A stretch of 64,000 bases of DNA from Microbacterium sp. SORGH_AS_1204 (GCF_030818935.1 NZ_JAUTBD010000001.1:2728001-2792000); one strand, 5' to 3'. Shown: positions 46,191-56,956, numbered from the stretch's first letter. A program made the numbers and translations. The notes: generated from the letters alone by a model not told the origin.

Positions 46191-48844
46191 GAGCGCACCG
46201 CCAGCGTGGTGCCGCCGATGAAGACGGCGCCCGAGGAGCGCTCCTCCGCCGTCGCGGGGCGCGGCTGCCCGCGCTCGGCGACGTACGCGAGCGTGGGGTC
46301 GGCCTTGTCGGGGGCGTTGACGAAGCTCTGGAAGCGCTTGAGCTTCTCGGGGTCGGCGAGGGTGGCGGCCCACTCGTCTTCGTAGTTGTCGATGTGGGCG
46401 GCCATGGCGCGGTCGAGATCCTCGGCGATGCCGAGCGTGTCGTCGAACACCACACCCTTCAGCGCCTCGATGCCGCCCTCGTAGTCCTCCATCCAGGGAG
46501 CCGTGCGCTGCAGCCGGTCGGCGGTGCGGATGTAGAACATCAGGAAGCGGTCGATGGCCTGCAGCAGGCCGTCGTCGTCGAGACCCTCGGCGAAGAGCAC
46601 CGCGTGGCGCGGCGTGAAGCCGCCGTTGCCGCCGACGTACATGTTCCAGCCGGCCTCGGTCGCGATGACGCCCACGTCTTTGCCGCGGGCCTCGGCGCAC
46701 TCGCGCGCGCAGCCCGAGACGCCGAACTTGATCTTGTGCGGCGAGCGCAGACCCCGGTAGCGCAGCTCGAGCTGCACGGCCATGCCGACCGAGTCCTGCA
46801 CGCCGTAGCGGCACCACGTCTGCCCGACGCACGACTTCACCGTGCGCAGCGACTTGCCGTAGGCCTGACCCGATTCGAAGCCGGCGTCGACGAGGCGCTT
46901 CCAGATCGCGGGCAGCTGCTCGAGACGCGCGCCGAACATGTCGATGCGCTGGCCGCCGGTGATCTTCGTGTAAAGCCCGAAGTCGCGGGCGACCTCGCCG
47001 ATGACGACGAGCCCCTCGGGCGTGATCTCGCCACCCGCGATGCGCGGGACGACGCTGTACGTGCCGTCGCGCTGGATGTTCGCCATGACGTGGTCGTTGG
47101 TGTCCTGCATCGTCGCGAGCTCACCGTCGAGCACGTGCTCCGAGTACAGGCTCGCCAGGATGCTCGCGAGCGCCGGCTTGCAGATGTCGCAGCCGCGGCC
47201 GGTGCCGAAGCGCTCCACGATCGAGGTGAAGGTGCGCAGCTCCGAGATGCGCACGGCGTCGAAGAGCTGCGCGCGGGTGAAGGCGAAGTGCTCGCACAGG
47301 CCGTTCGAGACCTCTTTTCCGGATGCCGCGAGCTCGGTCGCCACGAGCTTCTTCACGAGCGTGAAGCACGAGCCGCACGCGGCGCCCGCCTTGGTGCAGG
47401 CCTTCACCTCGGCGGCATCCGCGCAGTCGTGCTCGGTGACGGCTCCGCGGACGGTGCCGGCGGTGACGCCGTTGCACGAGCAGACGATCGCGTCGTCGGG
47501 GAGGTCGCCTTGAGGCGCCGGAGCGAGGTCGGACGGCATCAGGTACGCGGCCGGGTCGCCCCCGAGCGCGCGGCCGACGAGGGGGCGCAGCGACGTGTAC
47601 GCCGAGGCGTCGCCGACGAGGATGCCACCGAGCAGCGTCTGCGCGTCGTCGCTCAGCACGAGCTTCTTGTAGACGCCCGAGATGGGGTCGGCGTAGGTGA
47701 CGTCGAGGGCGTTGGGCGTCTCGGCGAACGCGTCACCGAAGCTCGCGACCTCGACACCCGAGAGCTTGAGCTTGGCCGAGGTGTCGAAGCCGTCGAATGC
47801 GGCCTCGCCTCCCAACAGGCGGGTCGCGGCGACCTCGGCCATGGCGTAACCGGGGGCCACCAGGCCGATGCACTGGCCGTCGAAGCTGGCGACCTCTCCG
47901 ATCGCGAGGATCGAGGGGTCGGAGGTGTCGCAGCCGGCGTCGATGACGACGCCGCCGCGGGCGTCGACGGCGAGGTCCGCCGTGCGAGCGAGCTCGTCGC
48001 GAGGGCGCACACCGACGGTGAAGACGACGATGTCGACGGCCTCCCACGTGCCGTCGCGCAGCTCGAGGCCGCACACAGCACCGGACTTGTCGGCATCCAC
48101 TCGGGTCGTCACCGACTGCGTGCGCACCTCGATGCCGCGCGCCTCGATGAGCCGCTGCAGCGCCTTCGCGCCGCCCAAGTCGAGCTGCGCCGACATGAGC
48201 CGCTCGTTGGACTGCAGCACGAAGGGCGAGACGCCCTCGGCCTGCAGCGCTCCCGCGGCCTCGAGGCCGAGCAGCCCGCCGCCGACCACGGCACCGCGCA
48301 GGGGCCGGCCGAGCTGCGCCGAGCGCTTCGCGACCCATTCGCGCATGCCGGCGACGTCGTCGAGCGTGCGGTAGACGAAGCATCCGCGGTGGTCGAAGCC
48401 GTCGAGCGCGAGACGCGCGGCGTACGAGCCCGTGGCGAGCACGAGACGGTCGTAGTCGTAGGTGGAACCCGCCGCCGTGGTGACGGTGCGCTTCGCGCGG
48501 TCGATCTTGGTGACGCGCGCGTCGGTGCGCACCGTCACCCGCTCGTGCTCGAGCACGGCCGGGTCGAGGGCGAGGTCGTCGGGCGTCTTGCCGCTGAAGA
48601 TGCCGGTGAGCCCGACGCGGTCGTAGGGGCCGCGCGACTCGTCGCCGAGCACCGTGATCGACCAGCGGCCGTCGGTGTCGCGGCTGGTCAGGCTCTCGAC
48701 GAAGCGGTGCGCCACCATGCCGGCGCCGACGACGACGACGGAGCCGGATGACGCGGGGTGGAGCATTCCGTCACGGTACGCGGCGGACTTTGCGTCGGCG
48801 TCAGCAGCACGTTTCGTGCCGGTTGCGGTGTGTGATCGGGCCAT
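46187..48844 (-). CDS. nirB: Nitrite reductase (NADH) large subunit
   Basis: An 885-residue assimilatory nitrite reductase reducing nitrite to ammonium with NAD(P)H in the cytosol. Residues 33-340 are the FAD/NAD(P) module (VVVVGAGMVAHRFVESL). About 445-510 is the BFD-type [2Fe-2S] domain (CSCNGV, CTKAGAACGSC). The C-terminal half is the sirohaem/[4Fe-4S] domain with cysteines in SCVGQTWCRYG and GVSGCARECAEARGKD. It heads the nirB-nirD-cysG-hemD-cbiX operon with four-base overlaps throughout. The N-terminal 30 residues before the Rossmann fold are extra; ATG 48766 (MLHPASSG) is an alternative start. Confidence 0.96.
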   Translation of the reverse strand: MARSHTATGTKRAADADAKSAAYRDGMLHPASSGSVVVVGAGMVAHRFVESLTSRDTDGRWSITVLGDESRGPYDRVGLTGIFSGKTPDDLALDPAVLEHERVTVRTDARVTKIDRAKRTVTTAAGSTYDYDRLVLATGSYAARLALDGFDHRGCFVYRTLDDVAGMREWVAKRSAQLGRPLRGAVVGGGLLGLEAAGALQAEGVSPFVLQSNERLMSAQLDLGGAKALQRLIEARGIEVRTQSVTTRVDADKSGAVCGLELRDGTWEAVDIVVFTVGVRPRDELARTADLAVDARGGVVIDAGCDTSDPSILAIGEVASFDGQCIGLVAPGYAMAEVAATRLLGGEAAFDGFDTSAKLKLSGVEVASFGDAFAETPNALDVTYADPISGVYKKLVLSDDAQTLLGGILVGDASAYTSLRPLVGRALGGDPAAYLMPSDLAPAPQGDLPDDAIVCSCNGVTAGTVRGAVTEHDCADAAEVKACTKAGAACGSCFTLVKKLVATELAASGKEVSNGLCEHFAFTRAQLFDAVRISELRTFTSIVERFGTGRGCDICKPALASILASLYSEHVLDGELATMQDTNDHVMANIQRDGTYSVVPRIAGGEITPEGLVVIGEVARDFGLYTKITGGQRIDMFGARLEQLPAIWKRLVDAGFESGQAYGKSLRTVKSCVGQTWCRYGVQDSVGMAVQLELRYRGLRSPHKIKFGVSGCARECAEARGKDVGVIATEAGWNMYVGGNGGFTPRHAVLFAEGLDDDGLLQAIDRFLMFYIRTADRLQRTAPWMEDYEGGIEALKGVVFDDTLGIAEDLDRAMAAHIDNYEDEWAATLADPEKLKRFQSFVNAPDKADPTLAYVAERGQPRPATAEERSSGAVFIGGTTLAVRS

Positions 48845-48952
48845 GCCCCGACGCTAAGCAGCCGAGGTTTCCCCCGCCGTCGCTTCGGCGTTACCCGCCG
48901 CGAACGTTTCTCTCACGCGACGGGGCCATCCGTGTGAGGTTTCGCGGGGCCC

Positions 48953-49112
48953 GGCCCCTTCGACAAGCTCAGGGCCCTCCGCCGAGGCGGCTGAGCCCCT
49001 CGAGGTGGCTGAGCCCGTCGAAGCCGCCGGAACCCGACACACCCGGTCCCTCGACAAGCTCAGGAACCTCGACCGAGGGTGGCTGAGCCCGTCGAAGCCA
49101 CCGGAACCCGTC
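48953..49112. repeat. REP cluster between nirB and the DUF385 gene
   Basis: Alternating inverted and direct members of the CCCTTCGACAAGCTCAGG / GGTGGCTGAGCCCGTCGAAG family, at least five arms, fill the 266-base gap (48845-49110) on the side away from nirB. The nirB-proximal 100 bases hold its promoter region. The last arm touches the stop of the DUF385 gene. Confidence 0.88.
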
Positions 49113-49548
49113 AGCGGACGGGGTCGAGCACGAACAGCTCGATGCGGCGCTCGGTCTTCTTCTGGTACTCGTCGTAGTCGGGCCAGACCGCGACGGCGCG
49201 GGCCCACCACTCGTCGCGCTCCGTGCCCTCGGCCTGGTGCGCGTCGTACTCCTTCTTCACGTCACCGTCCTGCAGCGCGACGCGGGGGTTCTTCACGAGG
49301 TTGTAGAACCACGCGGGGTGCTCGGGAGCGCCCCCCTTGGATGCCACGACCGCGTATTGGCCTTCGTGCTCAACGCGCATGAGGGCCGTCTTGCGCAGGC
49401 CGCCCGTTTTGGCGCCGACGGTGGTGAGGACGATGATGGGTACGCCCCGCAGCTCGGCGGACTCCTGGCCTCCCGAGGCCTCGAACGTCTCGGCCTGCTG
49501 ACGGGCCCACTCGCTGGTGCTGGGCAGATACTCTCCTGTGAGCGACAT
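49111..49548 (-). CDS. DUF385 / deazaflavin (F420)-dependent nitroreductase family protein
   Basis: A 145-residue split-beta-barrel protein of the Ddn/DUF385 family. Characteristic segments are [52 protein letters not shown] and the C-terminal [20 protein letters not shown]. Family members bind F420 or other flavins and reduce diverse substrates; the natural substrate here is unknown. ATG 49548 has GGGAGA just upstream. A GTG three codons earlier is possible. Confidence 0.88.
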   Translation of the reverse strand: MSLTGEYLPSTSEWARQQAETFEASGGQESAELRGVPIIVLTTVGAKTGGLRKTALMRVEHEGQYAVVASKGGAPEHPAWFYNLVKNPRVALQDGDVKKEYDAHQAEGTERDEWWARAVAVWPDYDEYQKKTERRIELFVLDPVR

Positions 49549-49603
49549 GTCTCCCACGATACGTCGGCGTCATCCCCCATCGCCCCGCTTTCCTGGAGCC
49601 CCC

Positions 49604-51056
49604 ATGAGCCGTTCCGCTCCCGAGACCACCGCCGCCCCCACACCGAAGAACCGCCTCGATCGGTTCTTCGAGATCACCGCGCGCGGCTCGACCGTCGGCG
49701 CCGAAGTGCGCGGCGGCGTGGTCACGTTCGTGACGATGGCGTACATCGTCATCCTGAACCCGATCATCCTGTCGGGCACCCCCGACGTCGCCGGTAACGC
49801 CCTCGGCTTCCCGCAGGTCGCGGCCGTCACCGCCCTCACCGCCGGCGTCATGACGATGCTGTTCGGTCTGGTCACGCGCCTGCCGTTCGCGTTCGCCGCG
49901 GGCCTCGGCATCAACTCGTTCCTCGCGGTCGGCATCGTCGGCGGCGTCACCTGGCCCGAGGCGATGGGACTGCGTCGTCATCAACGGCCTCATCATCGTG
50001 CTGCTGGCCGTCACCGGCCTCCGCCGCATGATCTTCGAGGCCGTGCCCCTGGCGCTCAAGACCGCCATCACCGTCGGCATCGGCCTGTTCATCGCCTTCA
50101 TCGGGTTCGTCGACAGCGGCCTGGTCACCTCGACCGGCCTCAACTCTCCCCCGGTCGGCCTCGGTGTGGGCGGGTCGATCGCCACGATCCCGACCGCCCT
50201 GTTCGTGCTGACCCTCGTCATCACCGCCGTGCTGCTGGTGCGCAAGGTCAAGGCGGCCCTGCTGATCGGCCTGTTGTCGGGCACCGTCATCGCGGTCATC
50301 GTCGAGGCCGTCGCGCACCTCGGCTCCCGCGCCGACGGCAACGCCGGCGGGTGGGGCCTCAGCGTTCCGACGCTGCCCGCGCAGCTGGTGAGCCTTCCCG
50401 ACCTCTCGCTCGTCGGCCAGGTCGACCTGGTCGGCTCGTTCGGCCGCATCGGCGTGCTCGCGGCCCTCATGCTCGTCTTCACGCTCGTGTTCACAAACTT
50501 CTTCGACGCGATGGGCACCATGACCGGCCTCTCCCGCGAGGCCGGTCTCGCCGCCCCCGACGGAACCTTCCCGCGCCTGCGCTCGGCGCTGGTGATCGAG
50601 GGCATCGGCGCCGTCGCCGGCGGTGCCACCTCGGCATCGTCGAACACCGTCTTCATCGAGTCGGGCTCCGGTATCGGCGAGGGCGCCCGCACGGGCCTCG
50701 CGAACGTGGTGACCGGCGGCCTGTTCCTGCTGGCGATGTTCTTCACGCCGCTCACGAGCATCGTTCCCACCGAGATCGCCGCCGCCGCGCTGGTGATCGT
50801 CGGCGCGCTCATGATGGGCCAGATCCGCCACGTCGACCTCAGCGACCTGTCGGTGCTCATCCCGGTCTTCCTCACGGTCACCGTGATGCCCCTGACCTAC
50901 TCGATCGCCAACGGCATCGGCGCGGGCTTCGTCAGCTGGGTGCTGATCCAGGCCCTGTCCGGCCGTGCGCGCCGCGTCAGCCCGCTGCTGTGGATCGTCG
51001 CCGCCGGCTTCGTCGTCTTCTTCGCCCGCGGTCCGGTGGAGGCGCTGCTCGGCTGA
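49604..51056 (+). pseudogene. NCS2/AzgA-type purine permease with a +1 frameshift
   Basis: A nucleobase:cation symporter for hypoxanthine, guanine or adenine, with about twelve membrane helices. From ATG 49604 the frame reads TLGAEVRGG-like VGAEVRGGVVTFVTMAYI and AFAAGLGINSFLAV, then breaks after TWPEAMGL (near 49970-49974). The next frame picks up VVINGLIIVLLAVTGLRRMIFEAVPLALK and runs to 51056 with NFFDAMGTMTGL and the C-terminal helices. One extra base (CTGCGTCGTC where CTGGTCGTC-like sequence is expected) explains it. Corrected length is 483 residues. The clean junction suggests a sequencing error or recent indel. Confidence 0.88.
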
Positions 51057-51070
51057 CCCTGAGGTGTGGA

Positions 51071-51100
51071 GGGGCCGGGATGCCATGGCATCCGGGCCCC
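51071..51100 (+). terminator. Hairpin terminator after the NCS2 permease
   Basis: GGGGCCGGGATGCC and GGCATCCGGGCCCC pair with one mismatch across the GGATGCC core, 14 bases after the stop and followed by TTCTTC. Confidence 0.83.
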
Positions 51101-51374
51101 TTCTTCGTTGCTGCCACGGCTGGCCCTGCGGTCGGCCGGTCGACGGGCGGCGGGCGGACGGCGTCGAGGACGTCCTCGCGGCCACGGCAACGCCACCCTG
51201 CCGAGATGACCGCCGGTCACCTCGCACGTCCCGGGTCATCCTCGCTGACGGGAGCGGCGCCGAGGACGTACCCGTTTGTCGATGACGCACCCGTTCGTCA
51301 TCGAATGAGTGCGTCCTCGACGAGGGAGTGCGTCCTCGCAGGCACGCAACGCCGCCCCACAGCCCCGCGCACGC
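51101..51374. repeat. Gap between terminators with GTGCGTCCTCG hairpins
   Basis: No gene is visible. At 51277-51345 the arms CGATGACG and CGTCATCG form a hairpin, and GAGTGCGTCCTCG occurs twice (from 51306 and 51328), with reverse relatives (GAGGACGTACCC, GATGACGCACCC) before it. This is a short repeat cluster of its own type. The first half is featureless. Confidence 0.6.
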
Positions 51375-51410
51375 GTGAGGGCCCGGATGCCATGGCATCC
51401 GGGCCCTCAC
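51375..51410 (-). terminator. 36-bp perfect palindrome terminator after sucD
   Basis: A perfect inverted repeat from GTGAGGGCCC through GGATGCCATGGCATCC to GGGCCCTCAC, starting 10 bases beyond the sucD stop on the minus strand. Confidence 0.87.
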
Positions 51411-51420
51411 GAACGAAACG

Positions 51421-52335
<915 letters not shown>

Positions 52336-52342
52336 CTATCCC

Positions 52343-53506
52343 TTACGCGTTGGCCAGTTCGGCGGCCTTGTCGGCGCCCTCGTCCATACCGGCGGCGAGG
52401 GTGACGAGCGGGTGGTTGGCGGCGGCGAGGATCTCGCGACCCTCTTCGACCTGGTTGCCGTCGAGGCGCACGACCAGCGGCTTGGTGGCGGTGTCGCCCA
52501 GGATCTCGAGGGCCTTCACGATGCCCTCGGCGACGGCGACGCAAGAGGTGATGCCGCCGAAGACGTTGACGAAGACGCTCTTGACCTGCTCGTCGCCGAG
52601 GATGACGTCGAGACCGGCGGCCATGACGGTCGCCGAGGCGCCGCCGCCGATGTCGAGGAAGTTGGCGGGCTTGACGCCGTTGTGCTTCTCACCGGCGTAC
52701 GCGACGACGTCGAGGGTCGACATGACCAGGCCCGCGCCGTTTCCGATGATGCCGACCTGGCCGTCGAGCTTGACGTAGTTCAGGTCGTGCTGCTTCGCCT
52801 TCGCCTCGAGGGGGTCGGCGGCATCCTTGTCTTCGAGCGCCTCGTGGTCGGGGTGGCGGAAGCCGGCGTTCTCGTCGATCGAGACCTTGCCGTCGAGGGC
52901 GATGATGTCGCCGTCTTCGCTCTGGATGAGGGGGTTCACCTCGACGAGCGTGGCGTCTTCGCCCTTGTAGACGTTGAAGAGCTTGACGAAGACGTCGGCG
53001 ACCTTGGGGGCCAGTTCGTCGTCGAACTTCGCGGCCTTGGCGATCTCGAGGGCCTTCTCGGGCGTGATGCCCTCGATCGGGTCGACCTCGATGCGCGCCA
53101 GCGCCTCGGGACGCTCGACGGCGAGCTCCTCGATCTCCATGCCGCCTTCGACACTCGAAAGCGAGAGGTAGGAGCGGTTGGCGCGGTCGAGCAGCACCGA
53201 GAAGTAGAACTCCTTGGCGATGCGAGCACCGGCGGCGACCATGACGCGCTTGACGACGTGGCCCTTGATGTCGAGACCGAGGATGGCCTGAGCCGCCTCG
53301 AACGCCTCGTCGGGGGTCTTGGCGACCTTCACGCCGCCGGCCTTGCCGCGACCTCCGGTCTTGACCTGAGCCTTGACGACGACGACACCACCGAGCTTCT
53401 CTGCGGCCGCCTTCGCCTCCTCAGGGGTGTCGGCGATGATACCGGCGAGCACCGGCACCTCGTACTTTTCGAACAGATCACGTGCCTGGTACTCGTAGAG
53501 ATCCAC
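52343..53506 (-). CDS. sucC: Succinyl-CoA synthetase beta subunit
   Basis: A 387-residue ATP-grasp beta chain. The N-terminus [19 protein letters not shown], the nucleotide-binding [21 protein letters not shown] and the C-terminal [18 protein letters not shown] are typical. I choose the GTG at 53506 because GAAGGA lies six bases upstream and the length then matches E. coli SucC. A TTG at 53512 abuts that ribosome site and is less likely. The promoter carries a palindrome also found upstream of icd, so two TCA-cycle steps may share a regulator. Confidence 0.95.
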   Translation of the reverse strand: MDLYEYQARDLFEKYEVPVLAGIIADTPEEAKAAAEKLGGVVVVKAQVKTGGRGKAGGVKVAKTPDEAFEAAQAILGLDIKGHVVKRVMVAAGARIAKEFYFSVLLDRANRSYLSLSSVEGGMEIEELAVERPEALARIEVDPIEGITPEKALEIAKAAKFDDELAPKVADVFVKLFNVYKGEDATLVEVNPLIQSEDGDIIALDGKVSIDENAGFRHPDHEALEDKDAADPLEAKAKQHDLNYVKLDGQVGIIGNGAGLVMSTLDVVAYAGEKHNGVKPANFLDIGGGASATVMAAGLDVILGDEQVKSVFVNVFGGITSCVAVAEGIVKALEILGDTATKPLVVRLDGNQVEEGREILAAANHPLVTLAAGMDEGADKAAELANA

Positions 53507-53550
53507 GGACAATCCTTCGCTGGGCGATCGGTGGTGGGAGGAGGCGAAAG

Positions 53551-53568
53551 TCTCTCGATATCAAGAGA
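53551..53568 (-). promoter_or_regulatory. Palindromic operator upstream of sucCD, shared with icd
   Basis: TCTCTTGATATCGAGAGA (as read on the coding strand) lies about 45 bases before the sucC start. A TAGGGT -10-like element is just upstream (about 53586-53591), so a bound protein would sit over the early transcript and repress. It matches the icd element at 16 of 18 positions. Confidence 0.65.
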
Positions 53569-54013
53569 TCTGCGCCAATCGTCCACCCTACCCGACGGGG
53601 CTGGAACCCCCCGCCCCTTACCCCTTCGAACGGAGGGATGCCAGCACCTCGCGCACCGGGAAGCGATGCGCCGCGGCCCGCCCGGGACTAGCCTCTCCCC
53701 CACCGACGATGGGAGCCACCGTGCACGCGTGGCTGCACGGGTGAGCGACCGCTGGCCGATCGAGGGCACGAGCATGCCGAGGATGGGGCCGGCGATCATG
53801 CCGACGACGACGCCGATGATGATGTAGCGCGTGAGTCCTGCGTCTTCTGTCGCCTTCTCGCCCATGCGGTGACCCTAGGGAGGGGGCATTGCCCTCCGCC
53901 ATCGTTTGGGGATGGGGAACGCCAGCCGGCGGCGGTCTCCCGTACCGCCGACCCGCTCCGCGAGTACATAACGTCTCGCTAGGCTCGGGAGCCCGCCACG
54001 GAAGGTCTCGTCG
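53569..54013. other. Gap between sucC and the RidA gene, with a possible gene remnant
   Basis: The region holds the sucC promoter side, then on the minus strand a segment from ATG 53865 reading MGEKATEDAGLTRYIIIGVVVGMIAGPILG-like sequence. That is one convincing membrane helix, after which the frame loses any protein-like character. It may be the 5' part of a small membrane-protein gene that is truncated or frameshifted. CCGTGCA-CGCGTGGC-TGCACGG (about 53719-53740) is a hairpin. A RidA promoter is expected near 53960-54000. Confidence 0.5.
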
Positions 54014-54421
54014 ATGCCGTCTGCCGTCACCCTCGTCCGCTCCCGCACCCTCGCTGCGAGCGCGGAGTACGCCTACGCCGCCACCGCACCGGCGAACGCC
54101 CGCCTCATCTTCCTCGCGGGGTCCTGTCCGCTCGACGCAGACGGCGCGACGGTCGGCGTCGGCGACTACGCGGCGCAGGCGGCCATGTGCGTGGAGAACA
54201 TGCGCATCGCACTGGCGGAAGCTGGCGCCGAGATCACCGACGTCATCAGTACGCGCGTGCTCGTCGCCTCAACGCGACAGGCCGACCTCGTCGCCGCGTG
54301 GGGAGTCGTGCGCGAGGCATTCGGTGCGCATGATGTGCCGAGCACCCTGCTCGGCGTGACCGTCCTCGGATACGACGACCAGCTGGTCGAGATCGAGGCT
54401 GTGGCCGCGGTCGTCGACTGA
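54014..54421 (+). CDS. RidA / YjgF family protein
   Basis: A 135-residue member of the RidA/YER057c/UK114 family, trimeric proteins of which the RidA subgroup hydrolyses reactive enamine/imine intermediates. LIFLAGSCPLDADGATVGVGDYAAQAAMCVENMRIALAEAG and the C-terminal PSTLLGVTVLGYDDQLVEIEAVA are typical. The usual catalytic Arg of RidA (in the R-x-x-V..-L. segment around STRVLVASTRQADL) has a possible equivalent, but the subgroup is not certain. It stands alone between sucC and the ABC cluster. Confidence 0.87.
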   Translation: MPSAVTLVRSRTLAASAEYAYAATAPANARLIFLAGSCPLDADGATVGVGDYAAQAAMCVENMRIALAEAGAEITDVISTRVLVASTRQADLVAAWGVVREAFGAHDVPSTLLGVTVLGYDDQLVEIEAVAAVVD

Positions 54422-54488
54422 GCGCGCCGCCTGGGTGTCCGCCGCGGAAGCGAAAGGCCTCGGCGCCGACAGTCCCAACGACCTCGCG

Positions 54489-55367
54489 TCAGCGGATGCG
54501 GTGAGCGAGCGCCCGCGCACCGAGCGCGGCGAAGACGACGAACACCACGACGAGCACCATGACGGCGAACGAGGGAGTGATCTCCACGGCACCGACATGT
54601 GCCGAGATCCCGTAGAACGCCTTCACCGCATCCACCGCCGGACCCTCGCCGCCGGCCAGCGCCTCCAACGCCTGCGCGGTCATCGGCCCGCGGATCAACA
54701 TCGCCGACTGCGCGAAGGGGAGTGCGTTGATGCCGTTCACGATGCCGTCCGGGAGAGTCCCGACAGGGATGTACGCCCCGGCGAGGAAGCCGATGATCGT
54801 CCCGACCACGGTGGACAGTGCTGCGAAGGCGCCGGAGCTGCGCAGGAAGGTGACCACGAAGCTCGACACCGCGGCGAAGGCCACGCTCGACAGGGTGACG
54901 TAGCCGAGCGTCTCTCCTGCTTCGCTCGCGGTCATGACCGAACTGCCCTGCGACAGCAGGTACACCTGCCCCACGACGAGGATGACGAGCGTCATCGTGA
55001 GCGAGATGACGAAACTCGACAAGAGGTAGCCCAGGATGAGCTCGACGCGGCGAATCGGCGAGACCAGGAAATCGCTGAAACGTCCGCTGGCCCGATCGTC
55101 GACGAAGACCGCCAGGGCCGCCAGCGAGGTCGTCAGGGTCGTGATCATGGTGATCCCTGCGAAGACCCACGCGTTCACGAACCAGTGGATGTCGCTGCTC
55201 TCGGCGTTCGGAAAGCGCTCGGTCAGGTTGTCGACCTGCAGGTTTCCGAGAAACAGCGCGTACAGCGCGATGAGAATCAGCGCCGACAGAAGGGAGAAGA
55301 ACACCCCGGCACGGTCCCGAAAGAAGAGGCGGAGGTTCCGCCCGGTGAGGATCGCGATCGATCTCAT
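54489..55367 (-). CDS. ABC-2 type transporter permease
   Basis: A 292-residue membrane protein with six hydrophobic segments in the ABC-2 arrangement: an N-terminal helix after NLRLFFRDRAGVFFSLLSALI, a large extracellular loop (residues 45-70), and SGRFSDFLVSPIRR before the second helix, which is the characteristic cytosolic coupling region. Its ATG at 55367 overlaps the ATPase stop (ATGA). With the ATPase it forms an exporter, probably for a lipid, peptide or drug. The two-component system upstream on the same strand is the likely regulator. Confidence 0.9.
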   Translation of the reverse strand: MRSIAILTGRNLRLFFRDRAGVFFSLLSALILIALYALFLGNLQVDNLTERFPNAESSDIHWFVNAWVFAGITMITTLTTSLAALAVFVDDRASGRFSDFLVSPIRRVELILGYLLSSFVISLTMTLVILVVGQVYLLSQGSSVMTASEAGETLGYVTLSSVAFAAVSSFVVTFLRSSGAFAALSTVVGTIIGFLAGAYIPVGTLPDGIVNGINALPFAQSAMLIRGPMTAQALEALAGGEGPAVDAVKAFYGISAHVGAVEITPSFAVMVLVVVFVVFAALGARALAHRIR

Positions 55368-56263
55368 GCTGCGCGGCCTCCCGTCACGTTGAGGAAGACG
55401 TCGTCCATTGTTCCGTGGCGGAACTCGAAGTCTGTGATCTGTGGGGCGAGAAGGATCGTTCTCGCCTGCTCGATGTCGTCTACAGCTACTCGCACGACAT
55501 CGCCGACGTGTTCCGCCTCGAAACCTTGCGCTTGACACTGCGCGAGAAGGGACGTCAGGTCTGCTGCGCGGACGGTGAGCACGCTGCGGCTGAACGAAGA
55601 ACGGAGCTGCGCCGGAGTCCCCTCGGCGACGATCGTCCCCCGGGCGATGATGCACACCTGATCGGCTCGCTCGGTCTCTTCCATGTAGTGCGTGGTCAGG
55701 AAGACCGTCGTCGCGCGCGTCTCACGAAGCAGCCCGATCGCCGACCAGATCTGTTCGCGCGACTGCGGATCGAGACCCGCAGTGGGTTCGTCGAGGAAGA
55801 CGACGCTCGGGCGGTGGACGATCGCGCGGGCGATGTCAGCCCGGCGCTTCTGTCCTCCGGAGAGAACACCGTAGCGACGGTCGAGGAAGTCGCCGAGGCC
55901 GACGAGCTCGGAGAGTTCTTCGATCCGCTCGGTCGCCTCCCGACGTCGCAACCCGTAGAAGCCGGCGCGTGTCGCCAGATTCTCTCGAACCGTGAGGAGC
56001 GGATCTAGAAGCGACTGCTGGAAGACGGCGCCGATGACCTCGCGCACCCCGTTCGGGTCGTCGACGACGTCGCGGCCTTGCACGCGGATCGTGCCCGACG
56101 TGGGTCGCAGAATCGTGGTGATGCAGCCGATCGTCGTGCTCTTGCCCGCCCCGTTGGCACCGAGGAAGGCGAAGAGCGACCCCGTAGGGACCTCGAACGA
56201 CAGATCGCGGACGGCCTCGAAGGAGCCGTAACTTTTTCGGAGATGCTTCACGTCAACGGCCAT
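55364..56263 (-). CDS. ABC transporter ATP-binding protein
   Basis: A 299-residue DrrA/CcmA-type ATPase. It has Walker A GANGAGKSTT (about residues 34-43), a Q-loop with VFQQSLLDPLLTVREN, the signature LSGGQKRRADIARA, Walker B VVFLDEPTAGLDPQ and the switch histidine in TTHYMEE. The C-terminal 80 residues are the extra domain seen in this subfamily, ending DDVFLNVTGGRAA. It overlaps the preceding membrane-protein gene by 11 bases and the permease by four, so the three are one operon. Confidence 0.94.
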   Translation of the reverse strand: MAVDVKHLRKSYGSFEAVRDLSFEVPTGSLFAFLGANGAGKSTTIGCITTILRPTSGTIRVQGRDVVDDPNGVREVIGAVFQQSLLDPLLTVRENLATRAGFYGLRRREATERIEELSELVGLGDFLDRRYGVLSGGQKRRADIARAIVHRPSVVFLDEPTAGLDPQSREQIWSAIGLLRETRATTVFLTTHYMEETERADQVCIIARGTIVAEGTPAQLRSSFSRSVLTVRAADLTSLLAQCQAQGFEAEHVGDVVRVAVDDIEQARTILLAPQITDFEFRHGTMDDVFLNVTGGRAA

Positions 56264-56792
56264 GGTTGTCCCTCTCGTTCTCAGTGGGGAGATTGGCGGA
56301 CGGTTCAGACGCTCGCGTGGTCGTCCCCGCGGAGAGGGTGCGCGAGCCGAACCATGCGAACGCCATCAAGACGAGCGCACCGCCCGACAGCAGACCGTCG
56401 AAGATCCCTGCCGGAAGCAGGAAGATCATGAGCACGAGCGTCACCCCGCACATCAGGGCTGTCACGGCGAGACCCCACAGGCGGTCGCGCAAAATGCCGA
56501 CGCCCCCGAGAACCCGAAGGACGCCGAAGATCCCGCTCATGATCATGAGCAGGTACAGGTTGTCCTGAAAGTACGGCAGCGCAAAGCGGAAGTGTGCGCC
56601 CACATCGCCCGGCTCGACGCGCAGAAGCATGAGAACAGGAAGCGCGAAGAATGCGCTCATCTCCATGACTGCGCCCTGTGTGATCACGAGCCATGCCGCG
56701 ACGCGGTACCGCACGTCCACCCGGTGCCCCCGGCTCGCTGCCCCCGACGGACGACCGCCTAGTCGAGGCTTGCGCGCGGGGGTGGTGGGCAT
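56253..56792 (-). CDS. Four-helix membrane protein, first gene of the ABC-2 operon
   Basis: A 179-residue membrane protein with four predicted helices (about 29-50, 70-92, 96-118 and 122-145) between a basic N-terminus and a polar C-terminus. No family is certain; it has a faint resemblance to DoxX-like or DUF-type small membrane proteins. Its end overlaps the ATPase gene by 11 bases, which ties it to the exporter. It could be an accessory permease or a sensor-linked component. The first in-frame start is used, and GTG or ATG codons further in are possible. Confidence 0.72.
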   Translation of the reverse strand: MPTTPARKPRLGGRPSGAASRGHRVDVRYRVAAWLVITQGAVMEMSAFFALPVLMLLRVEPGDVGAHFRFALPYFQDNLYLLMIMSGIFGVLRVLGGVGILRDRLWGLAVTALMCGVTLVLMIFLLPAGIFDGLLSGGALVLMAFAWFGSRTLSAGTTTRASEPSANLPTENERDNHGR

Positions 56793-56956
56793 GTCCGCAT
56801 GTTACCGACCGGTCCCGTCGCTCCGGTCGACGCACAAGCGAGACCCGCGATTCCTAGAGGTTTCCGCGGCTCGGCTTCGCCCGTGGGTGAAGCGGGGCGA
56901 GAATTCTCGTCGCCTTCAACGTCGCCCCGACGAGTGCGCCGCCCCGGACCCGCTCT

